Assembly (NCBI GenBank): GCA_900404475.1
Contig: OUQQ01000199.1
Coordinates: forward strand, 1-30,513
DNA length: 30,513 bases
Direction of reading: 5' to 3'
Origin: Spongospora subterranea
Lineage: Eukaryota > Endomyxa > Phytomyxea > Plasmodiophorida > Plasmodiophoridae
Below, piece by piece: positions 1-10,758 of the stretch. Made by a program: the position numbers and the translations under genes. How positions within the stretch are numbered: the stretch's first letter is position 1; the number at the start of each line of letters is the position of its first letter. The notes under the pieces are model-generated. The model had not been told where the DNA came from. It saw only the letters and a program-made list of their open reading frames with translations, and did not search any database.

Positions 1-691
1 GTAGCGGAAGCTGCACGCATTGCTCCTCCCGAATTTATTGCAACTCTTCTAGAGTACATTGATAAATTTCGACATATATTCCGAGTCAACGACCGCGGGG
101 CGTTCGGCTGCCAGTGTGTGGTGGCCGTGCGCGAGCTCACTGTTGGCGTGGGGGTCGGTCAATCATCATCTCCCGTCATACAGTAACTTCGAGACTCGGG
201 GCAAATGTGAACCGGGGCCCCTGATGAACACTGTCAACACCGGCGGACTGGAAAACCCTACTCTTGTAGACACCGACAACTCTGTCGGATGTTTGTACAC
301 TGGTGACCAGTCCAGTACAAGTGTCAGAACTATAGGCTGCCCGCTGTCAACTGGAAGTATCCTTTATTACTCAATCGACATCATCTCAACGATGTCGATG
401 GGGCTTCGGTTCCTGAATCGCAGGATAGGGCAATGCCGGAACCTATCACTGATGCCACAGGTCAATTTTGGTGCCTGTGATCCATATCAGCAAGGTGGTC
501 GGCGCCTCCCAAAAGAACGAGTAATTCACTTGCTTCAGACGGTACCTGACTGGCATCCAAATGCTGAATACTCCCGTCTTTCTAAAAAATTTGTTTTACC
601 TTCGGATGCCAGCCTAAAACGCTTCATTGAGCGAATTTTCAACCTACTTGAAAATGGTTTGATATTGACTGTTTTCTTGATTTGCCGTTAA
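1..691 (+). CDS. Partial unidentified protein-coding region
   Basis: I do not recognise this protein. Frame 1 is open from the window edge to a stop near 190. A second frame is open from about 53 to 691 and ends in a charged, helical-looking stretch (residues about 150-205, with WHPNAEYSRLSKKF and SLKRFIERIFNLLENG). The reverse strand is full of stops in the last 200 bp, which favours plus-strand coding. A short intron joining the two frames is possible: a GTGTGT donor near 115 and several AG acceptors between 265 and 330. The 5' end lies outside the window. The product could be the C-terminal part of a host gene or of a decayed element. Confidence is low because no conserved motif was found. 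Confidence 0.3.
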
Positions 692-995
692 CACTTAAAC
701 TTCAATATATAGATGGCCATCCTCCTTCTGCAATCAACGCCTTGTTCCAAGGCCGCCTCGTGCAAGTCGAATTATATACTCCTTCTGTCTTTGGGCTCAG
801 TGTAAGCTGAAATGTGGTATTGTTCAAACTTCAGTTAACTCTCGTCTTAGTGGAACGATTTCCAACTCGGTCTGAAAATTGACTGTTTGGCCCAAATTAC
901 GAAGGCAAACACCACCTCGCCTTGACCAATTTATCATTCGGGTTGGCGCTAAACTATTGCTGCGAACGACAATTCCAGTCAATACATAGATATCA
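692..995. other. Intergenic, no gene seen
   Basis: AT-rich spacer between the end of the plus-strand frame and the 3' end of the methylesterase gene. No open frame of useful length, repeat or RNA gene was recognised. Confidence 0.5.
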
Positions 996-1001
996 TTTAT
1001 T
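996..1001 (-). terminator. Poly(A) signal AATAAA of the methylesterase gene
   Basis: On the minus strand the hexamer AATAAA lies 18 bp beyond the stop codon at 1019. That is close but usable for a compact genome with short 3' UTRs. Cleavage would fall near 970-985. Confidence 0.5.
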
Positions 1002-1018
1002 ATAGTTAAGCAACTGTA

Positions 1019-2875
1019 CTAAAATGGATTTACGAAACGAGCTAGCTTGATCTGAATGGCGCTGCACAGGGACCAATGCCTTTGCGCCGAGTGGAAGGGT
1101 TCTTCCTTCACGATAGCTATGAACTCGTCGAGGAAAGGATCGAATCCGGCCATGGAATCCTCCAAAATCATATCCGTGTGAGTCTTGCCTTCGTATATTC
1201 GTATACGTGTGTTGACTCCCACGCTGCGCAGCGCGTTGCCAAATTCGATACTGGATTCGTATGGGACCGTCCTATCAGCATCACCTACATCTCATCAAAT
1301 TTGAACTGAAAACGTCATTACGCTCCGGGACTGACCATGAAAAAGAAAGACGTCAGGAATCGGACCCAGTGGTACATTATCTTTTCGCATCAGCGTGCAC
1401 GCCGGAGAAAACAAGGAAAGATTATGACCCATAATCTTTCGCAAGACATCCCGGTAGAGACCTCTTCCGTGAAGGTGTTGACAAACTGCTTCTAAATTGT
1501 ACGGCCCGGAAACACCTTCAGAGTTCCTGGGGTGTTAGATCGCGTCTGGATCCAGCATACGCTCTTACCAATGAACCTTCTCAAACACGAGGTTTTCCAA
1601 GCTACTCGCGACTCAACGCGCTCCCATTGAGATTGTCGCAGTAGACATAATGAGGACAGATGAGCTCCAGCTGACTGTCGACAGTTGGTTAACCTGTCGT
1701 TTTCTTTGCAGTCGTATTGATGTACCTGTCCCGCCAATGTTACGTTCCGAACATCGCCACCGTATTCATGAATGTGATCGAACACATACGATATAGCATT
1801 ATTGGCGTCGACAAGCATATCGATAATTTCTCCTGACGAAATTGACCTCAGTCTCACATTCGGCGATTCGAGCAGATTGCCAAACCTTGCGGGAAATTCC
1901 TGTAGTCGACTGCCACGAATATGATGCCCTTTTGAGCCATCCTCCATCCCATCAATGTTGGCCAAGCGCGATGTCCAATTATCCAAGCTCCACCTAAGGG
2001 CTGCCATTTACCTCTGGAAACAAGCTGCACGGAAAACGAAAATATATACCGGGAAAGAAAACAACAACAGGCCATCCGGAGTCGGGTTTGACATTGGAAT
2101 CGTGTGGTATGTATATATCCAGAAAGCTTCTTCCTTTGCTCGCATACCGAATGGCGCGTCGTATCCGATCTGACAATAAATACCGGATATACAAAGCCAA
2201 GAACGCCGGCAGCAATAGGATTATGAAGCAGAAAAGCCTAATCACCGATGTTATCCCTTGGCAATTACAACGAGTCAGTCGATTTTGTTTGAGAATACCG
2301 ATCGTAAAGGACTAACACTTCCATCCGAAACCGAATAATTTCAGCAAGATCACGGTCAATCGTGTGATCAGCAGGGCGTCATGTGCCAGTATTTGGGAGA
2401 AGGTCTTAACGGGCTTCGTCGATCGGTACGTCGCAGCATGATCCCGCTCCCACTCGTCCTCGTCCGAAGAATACACCGACGAAGGCGATGTGGCCATATA
2501 TTTTCGCAGGACCAGGCGTCGTACGACGAACCCGACGCGAACACAGGCGCCGGGGTCGATATCTGGAATTAGGACTGCAATGATCCAGAAATACGTCGGC
2601 GCCTTGACTAACGGGATGACATTGAATCGCCAGAAACCGACCCCGATTGACAACAATTTCTGGAACATCCAGGCACAGAACACGGCACCTTTTCGCCATC
2701 GCGTCGTCACTTTCATTAACGGGAAGATGAATGGACAAGAATGCTCGGAATCCAAGGATGCGTAGCCGGCGACATTCTGGATCCCGACAACGGTTCGAAC
2801 TTGGCCGGACTTGAACCGATGCCGGCCCGATGGATCGGGTTTGGGTGAGGACGACGAGGGGGAGGGGAGATCCAA
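1019..2875 (-). CDS. ICME: Isoprenylcysteine alpha-carbonyl methylesterase-like alpha/beta hydrolase
   Basis: Membrane-anchored serine esterase family that removes the methyl ester from prenylated protein C-termini at ER/Golgi membranes. Seven exons join in frame: 2875-2319, 2237-2050, 1993-1886, 1832-1726, 1674-1569, 1515-1336 and 1284-1019, with introns of 51-81 bp. The order matches the family: a hydrophobic helix ([16 protein letters not shown]), the oxyanion motif [26 protein letters not shown], nucleophile motif [15 protein letters not shown], acid motif HGDADRTVP and YEGKTHTD. Counting from 2875, the triad is Ser321, Asp419 and His451. The reading frame is open from about 2947 but has no ATG until 2716, which would give 450 residues. 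The true start is therefore either 2716 or an upstream exon. All catalytic residues are present. Family assignment is firm; substrate is inferred. Confidence 0.88.
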
Positions 2876-2950
2876 TGGTCGCCGCCGTTCAGGTGTACTT
2901 CTGATATAGAGAGCGGGAGGAATATGACAACACGGTTCTGGTTGATTTTA

Positions 2951-4206
2951 GTTGGTGAAGCGGAGATTAAGGCATCATCGGAGAATCTTGTATACATTGG
3001 ATTCGGCATAAAAATATGCAGGCATCCATACTGGAGGTCATCTGTAAAAGTATTTCATAAAACTGAATATTCGCCGCTTCTACATTATTCATGTTCCTGT
3101 TCAAGCGTCGTTTCCAGCTCTGGACGGCATCACATTCTCTTCAGTAGAAACTATGTGATGTGCTGTGTCAGCATTGGGTTAATTTGTTACAAGTGCTGGG
3201 TATCCATCTCACGACGTGATGGACACATCGGGAACGCCATGCGGGTATGAGCGGCGATGAGCCGATCACTGTTGCCACAGACACACTTTTCTCGCTGTTT
3301 TTTTTCTGCCGAACATCAGCGGGTTATGACAACATGTGGTCGTGTCAAATAATAGTATCTGCGAAGGCTCCAATTGTTCTCACCATCGCCGCGTACCGAT
3401 GGTGAAAAAATTGGGTTCGCCTGCAGCGCCGCTTCAAATTTGAAACAGGATCCTGACGTTGTCGATGCTGTAGGATATACTTCAACCGATCGGAAGTCGC
3501 AAAATATGACATCTATAGTCGGTTGATGGAAAAGTTGCCAACTCAGTAAAGCGTCAATTGATTTTCAAATCCGTGCATGGTTTCACCACTGAAGTTTGGT
3601 TGAACGGAATCCTCGACTCTATGGTGCAGTTTTGAGCGATCCTCGCTGGTGAACGTGTCCATCCTCTTTTCACGAATCAAATTCATTATTCTCCTCTAAA
3701 AGCTCATGACAACGTTAACAAAGTTTATGACTTTGACAACGCTCTTCTGAATCAAAAGTCGCGGCTCGTTTTGTATAACGGAACAAGCCAACCATGGCTG
3801 ATTATGTAATGTACTAATGGTTTGTCGCCCATTCATGGCGTCCCAGAGACACAAAGACTCCCTACACGCCACGTTCACTCCCATTCAATCATCATCATCG
3901 TGATGACGAATGGACACATATACCTCCAAAGACTGGATCGAGTTGCAATACATCGACATCTGTATTCAAATTAGTTCTGCTTAGCTCAACCTGGCTGTAT
4001 CCTCGAAGGTCTACTAATCCAACTGTATATCGTATCAACTGCAAACAACCTTTATAGCAATGCTCCACCAAATTTTATAAAGAAGAAATCAACGAGCCAT
4101 AATGACGAGCCATAATGAATATGATTGTACTTGATCATAGAGCAGCAAAACAGTCGAAACAACGCCCTTAATTTTATATATATTAACTTTGTCTGTATTG
4201 GTGTGC
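2951..4206. other. Intergenic region, no convincing gene
   Basis: About 1.2 kb between the methylesterase 5' end and the rhomboid 3' end. It should contain the methylesterase promoter or a first exon: an ATG at 3009 and another at 3092 open short minus-strand frames. It also holds a 13-bp tandem repeat at 4092-4117. Other open frames are short and unrelated to any family I know. Confidence 0.4.
4092..4117. repeat. Two tandem copies of a 13-bp unit
   Basis: The unit ACGAGCCATAATG occurs twice back to back with no mismatch, about 90 bp past the rhomboid stop codon, so it is probably in or near its 3' UTR. Confidence 0.8.
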
Positions 4207-5168
4207 TCACAATCTAATGCGAATGCGCCGAAAGTAATATAAAACGCCAAACGCCAGACCGCCGAGATGTGCTGCACGACCTACTCCGGAATTGTCGCCC
4301 AGGTAGAAGATTTCATAAGTGGCAAACCCGGCGACGCAAACAATCGCAGGGCATGGAAATATTCCGAAAATTAAAAACTTGGCGCTAGGAAACAATATGG
4401 CAACCATGACCATCATGCTGAATTACGAATCATGTTTGGCAACCAAATCTCATCGAAGTCCCTTACCTACTAACAGCACCGCTGGCGCCAAGCGCAGGGG
4501 TGTCAGTACGTGTAGCCAGACAATATGCGGCATGCGATAAGCTGGCCACTGCGCTTGCCGAAAGGTAAAACGACAGGAATTGGCGAACAGCCAATAATTC
4601 TATCTAAACCACATGTGAAATTTGTGACCATTGGATGTGATCCCTTTCATACGAGAATTGGTGCGAATGAATTGAATGCCACCATATTAAAGGCAAAATG
4701 AAGTGGAACAGAATGCGAAAAAGCCGCCGTAATCTGGGAGCGCATTGTCGATAGGAAAGTTCACATAGAAAAAAATCAAACAGAAAAACATGGTGAGATT
4801 TTTAGGACAAAGTTGTTTGAACTATTTGTCATTTAGCAGCAGTTGAATATTACCAAAGTCCATGGACGTTCTAACGTGTTCCGAACGTTGGTTGTCCAGT
4901 GATCTGCCATCTTCCTTTTTTGATCAATCGAGTCGATACTGTTCCACTTCAAGAATACTGACAGATTGATTCCCATCATCCCCCAGAGCACCAGCTTCTG
5001 CCTTTGGGTCGGCCCTTCCAGAACCATGAACTCTGGTCGGGGTTCGCCGACTTGTGGCAGCGTCGACTTGACTCGCCGCCACAGCTTTGTGAACAATCTG
5101 ACTTGGCCAGCCTGATGCCTCAACAGCTGCTGTAGAGGCGATGAACGCCCCGCGAAAGACCTGAACAT
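4207..5168 (-). CDS. PARL: Mitochondrial rhomboid protease (PARL/Pcp1 type)
   Basis: Intramembrane serine protease of the mitochondrial inner membrane; the family cleaves transmembrane substrates such as PINK1/PGAM5 in animals or Mgm1 in yeast. Four exons join in frame: 5168-4854, 4733-4653, 4603-4467 and 4417-4207 (introns 120, 49 and 49 bp), giving 247 residues. The ATG at 5168 was chosen because it starts an Arg-rich, Asp/Glu-poor presequence (MFRSFAGRSSPLQQLLRHQ). Features in order: first membrane helix near residues 57-75, the loop motif AFSHSVPLHFAFNM, the nucleophile motif LGASGAV with Ser173, and the last helix AAHLGGLAFG with His228. Both catalytic residues are intact. The protein stops 19 residues after His228 with a basic tail (FRRIRIRL), so it is short for the family. 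Family confidence is high; substrates are unknown. Confidence 0.9.
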
Positions 5169-5945
5169 ATTCGAAATGAGCGCGATTATCAACAGATCGC
5201 TGAACAATACACTGACGGAGGGTATCGTTGATCATTGACTGATTATAATGAGACAGAGATGGGCACAATCTATATTGGGGGCCAGAGGGAGAGTAACGAA
5301 TAGACAGTCTCACTGACTGACTGACGACTTCAACTGATACACTGGGTTGGCGATACGGTCATGAATTGCCCAAGGGACGCGGCATGACGGAAATGTGTTA
5401 ACCGGTCTTCCGGATTCAGCAGCTGGTCGGCTAAATGCGGTCTGCTGGGCGGTCATTTCGTGGTTTCCGACAGGTGGCTGGCTGGCTGAAGGACGAAGCG
5501 GCAATATCCATGATGATGAAGGTCCGGTCGTGGAACCGCTCGATGAATGAGTAAAAAACCCAGTACGGTACTTGCCTATCAATCAAACGTAAAATCAAGA
5601 TAGTGTCAGATTCGGCAACTAAGGACAAATTTCTAGCCAGCTAGCCGTGGGCACCCTAGACATTCGCTGCACACCAAGTTTCCTCGACTTCGCCGTACAT
5701 TAGCAAAATTTTGCCTAAGCATTCCGTTCTATTAGTGTGAATAATGATCAGGTGCTCGGCGAAGAACACCTGATCATGGTTGGATAAAACCCCATCCGTT
5801 GATATTTCAGGTTCTTTTGAATCAGTTGACTCTGAACTGTTGTCTGCACCTCCAGGTTATAGTACTATTGACCTGAGAGAACACACATTTCCATGTCAAC
5901 GCAGTGTTGCCATCACGATCAGTCATGAGTTTGAAAACGTTTGAC
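5169..5945. other. Spacer between UTP13 3' end and rhomboid 5' end
   Basis: Holds the rhomboid promoter and the UTP13 3' flank. Minus-strand frames at 5310-5582 and 5431-5628 are open but low in complexity and show no family signal. They could be 5' UTR or an upstream exon. A strong inverted repeat lies at 5744-5777. Confidence 0.4.
5744..5777. repeat. Perfect 11-bp inverted repeat (hairpin)
   Basis: Arms ATGATCAGGTG (5744-5754) and CACCTGATCAT (5767-5777) are perfectly complementary around a 12-nt loop. Two more inner pairs are possible after one mismatch. It lies about 175 bp beyond the UTP13 stop, so it could be an RNA hairpin in the 3' flank or a palindromic protein-binding site. Confidence 0.75.
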
Positions 5946-5951
5946 TTTATT
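5946..5951 (-). terminator. Poly(A) signal overlapping the UTP13 stop codon
   Basis: The minus-strand sequence runs TAA ATAAAG at the end of the UTP13 frame, so AATAAA begins with the last base of the stop codon. If used, the 3' UTR would be only about 15-30 nt. Confidence 0.45.
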
Positions 5952-8561
5952 TAAGAGGAAGTTGCGGCGGTGGCACGAGCTTTTAATTTCTTTCGCCGAC
6001 GAATTTGGCTTTTAGTTAGCTCTTCAGGGACAGATTTTCGCTTTCCAAGCGCGGCCAGGTCGGCTATATTTCTTGGATTCTCATGGTTATCATGTGATCC
6101 CCGTATCACCTCGTCATCAACGGTTTCGGTTTCCAGAAGTTTCTCGGGAATGGGAGCGAGCTGCCCAATATTATGTAGGGTGTAGTCAATCAGGAATGTC
6201 TTCCGGATCAAGCGATCGATCCGTTCGAAGTGCCTTTGGGAATACGCTGTCAACGCATCGGCCACCCTGGAAATGTTCTTGAGTTTGCTCAATCTCTCGG
6301 GATCGATTCCCTCCAGAATCACCCTCAAGATTTTGTGGGCGATGGCGCAACGCTTGGCAACCGTATTCCAATCTTGAATCCAGCCCATGACCTTCCCCAG
6401 ATCGTCGTCGGACCACGACTCAACAACAGTAGCGATCTGATCGTCCTGGATTGCGACGAAAACATTGTACAGATGCCGAGGGCTCTCAATACGCAATGCG
6501 TGATCGGCAGCTTCGGCAAATTTTTTGCCACGAATTGCATTGCGAAGCCGCTGTTCAACGTGAACTCGTTCATGATCAAGGGCAATTTTGGCCTCAGACT
6601 CCTCGAGAGTGAAATCGCGCCAGACATGGAGGGCGGAATCTGCTCCACCGGTAACCAGGCGGCCGTTGGTGTTGGTGAAAGCCATGGCCCAGATTTTGTC
6701 GTTGTGCGCATCCTCAAAAGTCGACACGCATTCGTTGGTGTGCAGGGTCCACAGCTTGACTAGGGCATCGGCGCCGGACGACATCAACTGCATTCCTTTG
6801 GTGAGAAAAGAGAGGCGCAAAACCGACGACGTGTGTCCTTCCAGTGTCTTGACGCACGAGAAATCCGTCAATGACCAGATCTTGATCATACGATCGCCAG
6901 ACCCGGTCGCCAAGCACTTGTCAACGGGAGAGAAAGCTGCACACCAGACGCCACGCTTGTGTCCTTTAAGCGTCGCCAATGGCTCCAAACCGCCAGCTGA
7001 CCATATCTTGACAGTGCGGTCTTGAGAAGTCGTGGCGATCATCTTGTCATTAGGAGCGATGGCAACAGCGTTGATGTCTTTATCATGGGCGACAACTGTG
7101 GACGGAGTGGCAACATTCTGCCCATCGAAACCCCATTGTTTCAGGGTGTGATCTTCGCTGACCGAACAGAAGAACGCGGACGACTTCTGCGACCAGGAAC
7201 ACGCATTGACAGAATGGGTATGGCCACTAACGGTCGTAATACATTCCATCGTCTCCAACGACCAGACCCGGAGCGTATTGTCTTTGGACGACGAAAGGAG
7301 AAATTTTCCACAAGGACTGATATCGAGCGACAATACGACAGCGGTATGGCCGCCTAATAGCTGTGCATGAAATGAATCCAAATCCATGATGCGGATGAGT
7401 TCAGAGTTGGTTGCGATAGCGGCGCGCTCTTCGCCTTTGAAGCAACAAATATCCAGGATTTCGTCGTTGTATCCGATGATGCACTTTTTGTCGGTGAACG
7501 TATCCAATGATTTCTGATGAATGTTGTGATCGCCGGTGATGATGAGACAGTCGTCGAATTTGGACCTGGCGATTGCTCCTGTAAGAGGCGTCGAAACCAA
7601 AGGTTTCTGTTCGTGAATGCAGAAAAGCGTGTCCAATCTCCAAAGACGAGGAGCCCCCGAGGAGCCGACCGTTAACAGGACTGGGGAAGGAGGACGGGTA
7701 CATGGCAGAGGGGATTCATCGGATAGAACCACAACACCTTCCAGTTCTTCCATTGCCAGCATCGTGCGAATGTGAGACAGTGACTCCGTCGACCAGACGT
7801 TAATAACCTGACAAATTGGTTAACATCTACAAAAATGTGCACAAAATGGGCACAGAAAAAATCAAAGAAAGCAGAACTAAAATCCAGATAAATTAAACGG
7901 TTTTGGAAACTATCAACGAACACAAACAAATTTTGCCAACCTGATCCCTTGCAACAGAGATGAGGAATTTGCCCTGGGGTTCAATGGTCATATCGGTAAT
8001 GGCCGACATGTGGTTCGACAATGGGGTAGTGCAGTTGGTGGTGAGATTGTAGGCGTTGATACTGCCGTCCCGTGAACCGGAGAACACCATCAGGGCGGTG
8101 GGATGGAACGACAAACACGTCACCATATCGTGATGTTCGGAGAAGCTGTGGGTGGCGAACCCTTTGACGGCATTCCAGACCTTGACGCAGCGATCGACGG
8201 CACCTGTGGCGAGCAGGTTTCCGCTGCCATTGTAAACAATCGTCGTCACCGGCAGTTTATGTCCTTTCCATTCCCGAATTCGGGCCCCGGTTTCCGTTGA
8301 CCAGATTCGAATCATTCCGCTGCGCTGGACAGTGGCCAGCTCACCGCAGCACGGATGCAGATCGAACGCGATGAACCCATCGTGTTCGTCCGAGAAGGTT
8401 CTCTGGACCTGGCCATTACCGATCGACAACAGTTTGACGGATTCGTTGCACCATGTGCCCAGATAGGTCTGGCAATGTGACAGACGAACGCGGCCACCTG
8501 TATAGCTATCGGAATGGGTATTCACCACGCGCCAGCTCTTGGATAAACTCAGGGGAGCCAT
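5951..8561 (-). CDS. UTP13: UTP13/TBL3, WD40 subunit of the small-subunit processome
   Basis: Nucleolar protein of the UTP-B subcomplex, needed for early cleavage of pre-rRNA and 18S maturation. Two exons, 8561-7941 and 7807-5951, flank one 133-bp intron (7808-7940, GT...CAG). They join in phase 0 as SVARDQ/VINVWS and give 825 codons counting the stop, close to the human length of about 808. Two tandem WD40 propellers cover residues about 25-600, with repeated GH...D..VKIWS motifs such as LATGAVDRCVKVWNA, TTSQDRTVKIWS and ATGSGDRMIKIWS. The region from about 610 (HERVHVEQRLRNAIRGKKFAEA) to 760 is the helical Utp13 C-terminal domain. A basic tail (SQIRRRKKLKARA) suits nucleolar targeting. The start ATG at 8561 opens directly into the first propeller. 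Assignment is firm. Confidence 0.95.
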
Positions 8562-9067
8562 CGCTGGTCCTTGGTCTGACCAGAGTCAGCACTTTGTCTG
8601 GGTGATGCAGTCACCTCACCAGGGAATTTACCCAAATCCGGAGTCCGTGACGGAGTTTAATTGAAAACTGATTTTTGACCTGAAGAAAAGTTTGAAAAAA
8701 CTTCACGGTGAAATCGGTTTGAAATAATTCCCCTGGCTGAACCCTTTTCATACATTCACGTTGGTACACACTAATTACGATGAAGGGTGTAGTGTCTTCT
8801 CGCCCCGCGGTGAGAGATTCCAGTGTCTCCCTCATAAACCTTATGTACAGTCAGAAATTACGGTAGTGATAATTAGTGAGTGACTGTATAATGTGACATG
8901 TGTCATATCTTGTGTACGAGGGACACTGCATAATGTGGTTATCTTCGATTTGTCGACGATTGTCGGAGACGCTTCGTGTTGATGGCACTGTTTCAACTCC
9001 AACTTTTCTTGACCAAGATGTAAATCCTGACAATCGTGTTGAGGCTGGTGACGATCCCTCGTATTAA
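8562..9067. other. Spacer upstream of UTP13
   Basis: Contains the UTP13 promoter region and the left flank of the transposase fossil. No gene is supported; minus-strand open frames here are short and without motifs. No terminal inverted repeat of the transposon was recognised. Confidence 0.4.
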
Positions 9068-10240
9068 CTTGTTGAAATCGGGTGTGTCGATCCTGTTGAA
9101 GAAGCTGTTAAGTGTCCATCCCAAACCATAGCTTCGAATAAATGCATCCCGGTCGGTTCGCGCTTTGCCACATTTGAAGTAATGCTGTCTACCGTGAAGG
9201 AACTCTCGCGTTCCATCGGATTCCGGGTTGGCGTAAACCCACATTTTTTCACCAAGGATAATCCCCATCCGATCCATGGCCCGGGCGTTAGAGCCTGGCA
9301 GCGAGGAAATCTTTATTCCACATTCGAGGACCCCGTTGTCAAAACGGAAAGAAGAGGGATAAAGTCAACTTGTACTTGGTCAATGAGTTTTACCTTTGAT
9401 AGACTCTCTTCAAAATACATTATCAGCAGCAGCTTCCAAGACCACAATCATGAGATTGATAATTGTAATATAACTCCCGTCGGTGGACTGAAACAAGTAA
9501 CTCTTGACGTGAATTTGAATGCAAGCGAGCGTGAATTAATTCATAGTTTTGCTCGCTACAATTTACCGTTGTCTAAGGTATTCGCTGTTGCAGGTCTACA
9601 GTAAATAAGATTACTGAGAGTCCTTCCAATCAGATTAGGGAATTATGGAGGGATCAAATCCTGTTAAACGTATTCGACTGGCCTCTTGTCCAGGTCAATC
9701 CGACGCAGAAAAGAATTGCATTTCGGCAAAGATCCGGATTGTATGACCAAGCGGGCTATGATCTTCGCGCTGCTGGAGGTGTTTTTAAATATGCTCTAGA
9801 CATGCCGCAGCGTCTGTCAACTGTTTACGTGCAGGTGTCAATCATCAGTGTTTCGTTATTTCTTTGTTTACCTATGGACCAGACTGTCCAAATGTCGCAA
9901 TACGCCACAGTTTATGGCGACTTCACCATGGTTGATGGTCCCCATAACACCACCGCAATAAATGCCGTTTACCGATGTTGATTGCCTGGGCAAGTCTGTA
10001 ATCAAAGGCGTTTCTATCTGTTCCAGTACTTCCCCCTATGAAAGGAGGCAGTGGTTCGGATCATATTAACAGGTACTGTGTTGGCTCATATAAGAGAACA
10101 GCAAACGAAAACCATGTTGCCGTATTCAAGTGGTTGATCTACAACAGATTATCGTTAATTTGGCCTAAGAAACACAAATGTTCGGCGTGCGTCAAGGCTA
10201 GTGCTGTTCCAGGCGACAATCATCGCGTGGGGGTTTAGTC
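9068..10240 (+). pseudogene. Mutator-like (MULE) transposase fossil
   Basis: Three plus-strand segments in different frames line up with one MULE transposase. Segment 1 (9068-9603) carries an N-terminal FAR1/FLYWCH-like zinc-binding region, visible as a Cys-Trp core followed by FQDHNHEID. Segment 2 (about 9595-9980) leads into the first strand of the DDE catalytic core, YGDFTMVDGPHNT, where Asp of VDG is the expected first acidic residue. After a break near 9965, a shifted frame continues with DVDCLGKSVIKGVSICSS to 10071, matching the next strand of the family. A third frame (10092-10240) contains ENHVAVFKWL and then degenerates. The breaks are not explained by GT...AG introns of plausible length, so I call it a pseudogene. 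The later catalytic Asp and Glu were not found. Confidence 0.72.
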
Positions 10241-10758
10241 CTTTACGAGCCCCGTGTGCGTCTTGAATCTATTGTTCTGGAATAAAGGCATGCGATGTAT
10301 TCAATTCAGTTGATCAATTCGACAAAATTCTACAGAACGCGTAAATTCCTTTGAGAGATCCAACACGAAATCAAATGTAGAGAAGTGAGAGCCAATCTCA
10401 TTGGTGATGGGTTGAATTATGCGTTATAATTTAGATTCATTGCTGTAACTCTCGCCGGGATATCATCATCGTTGTTGGGATGGGTAGATTGGCAGACTTC
10501 CTCCCACCTTATACAGTCACTCACAGGTTCATGAGTGGAGAGACTGGACAACCGCGGGGAGAGAAGACACTATTGCGGTAAGAACGAACATTGCGCATAA
10601 TGCTGACCTGTACTGATGAACTGTACTGTGGTTTATGTGCGTGTCACTCAACCACGAGTCAACCACGTTGAGCAGCACCTGCGCATAATGTTGACAACGT
10701 ATCGCTGAACAGCACTGCGCACAATATGTAATTGAACGTTCGATATCGATCAATAGTG
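10241..10758. promoter_or_regulatory. Upstream region of the DDIAS-like gene with small repeats
   Basis: No gene is seen. The last 180 bp holds repeated short words: CGCATAATG near 10595 and 10681 with a relative CGCACAATA near 10716, CTGTACTG twice near 10604-10628, and TCAACCACG twice at 10648-10667. Position immediately 5' of the ATG at 10759 suggests a promoter, but no factor is identified. Confidence 0.35.

Noticed and set aside
6230..7357. Several plus-strand frames of 110-177 codons opposite UTP13
   Set aside because: Shadows of the UTP13 coding frame, which has unmistakable WD40 repeats.
9595..9640. 33-bp GT...CAG intron between transposase segments 1 and 2
   Set aside because: Too short compared with all other introns here, and splicing it does not restore the reading frame.
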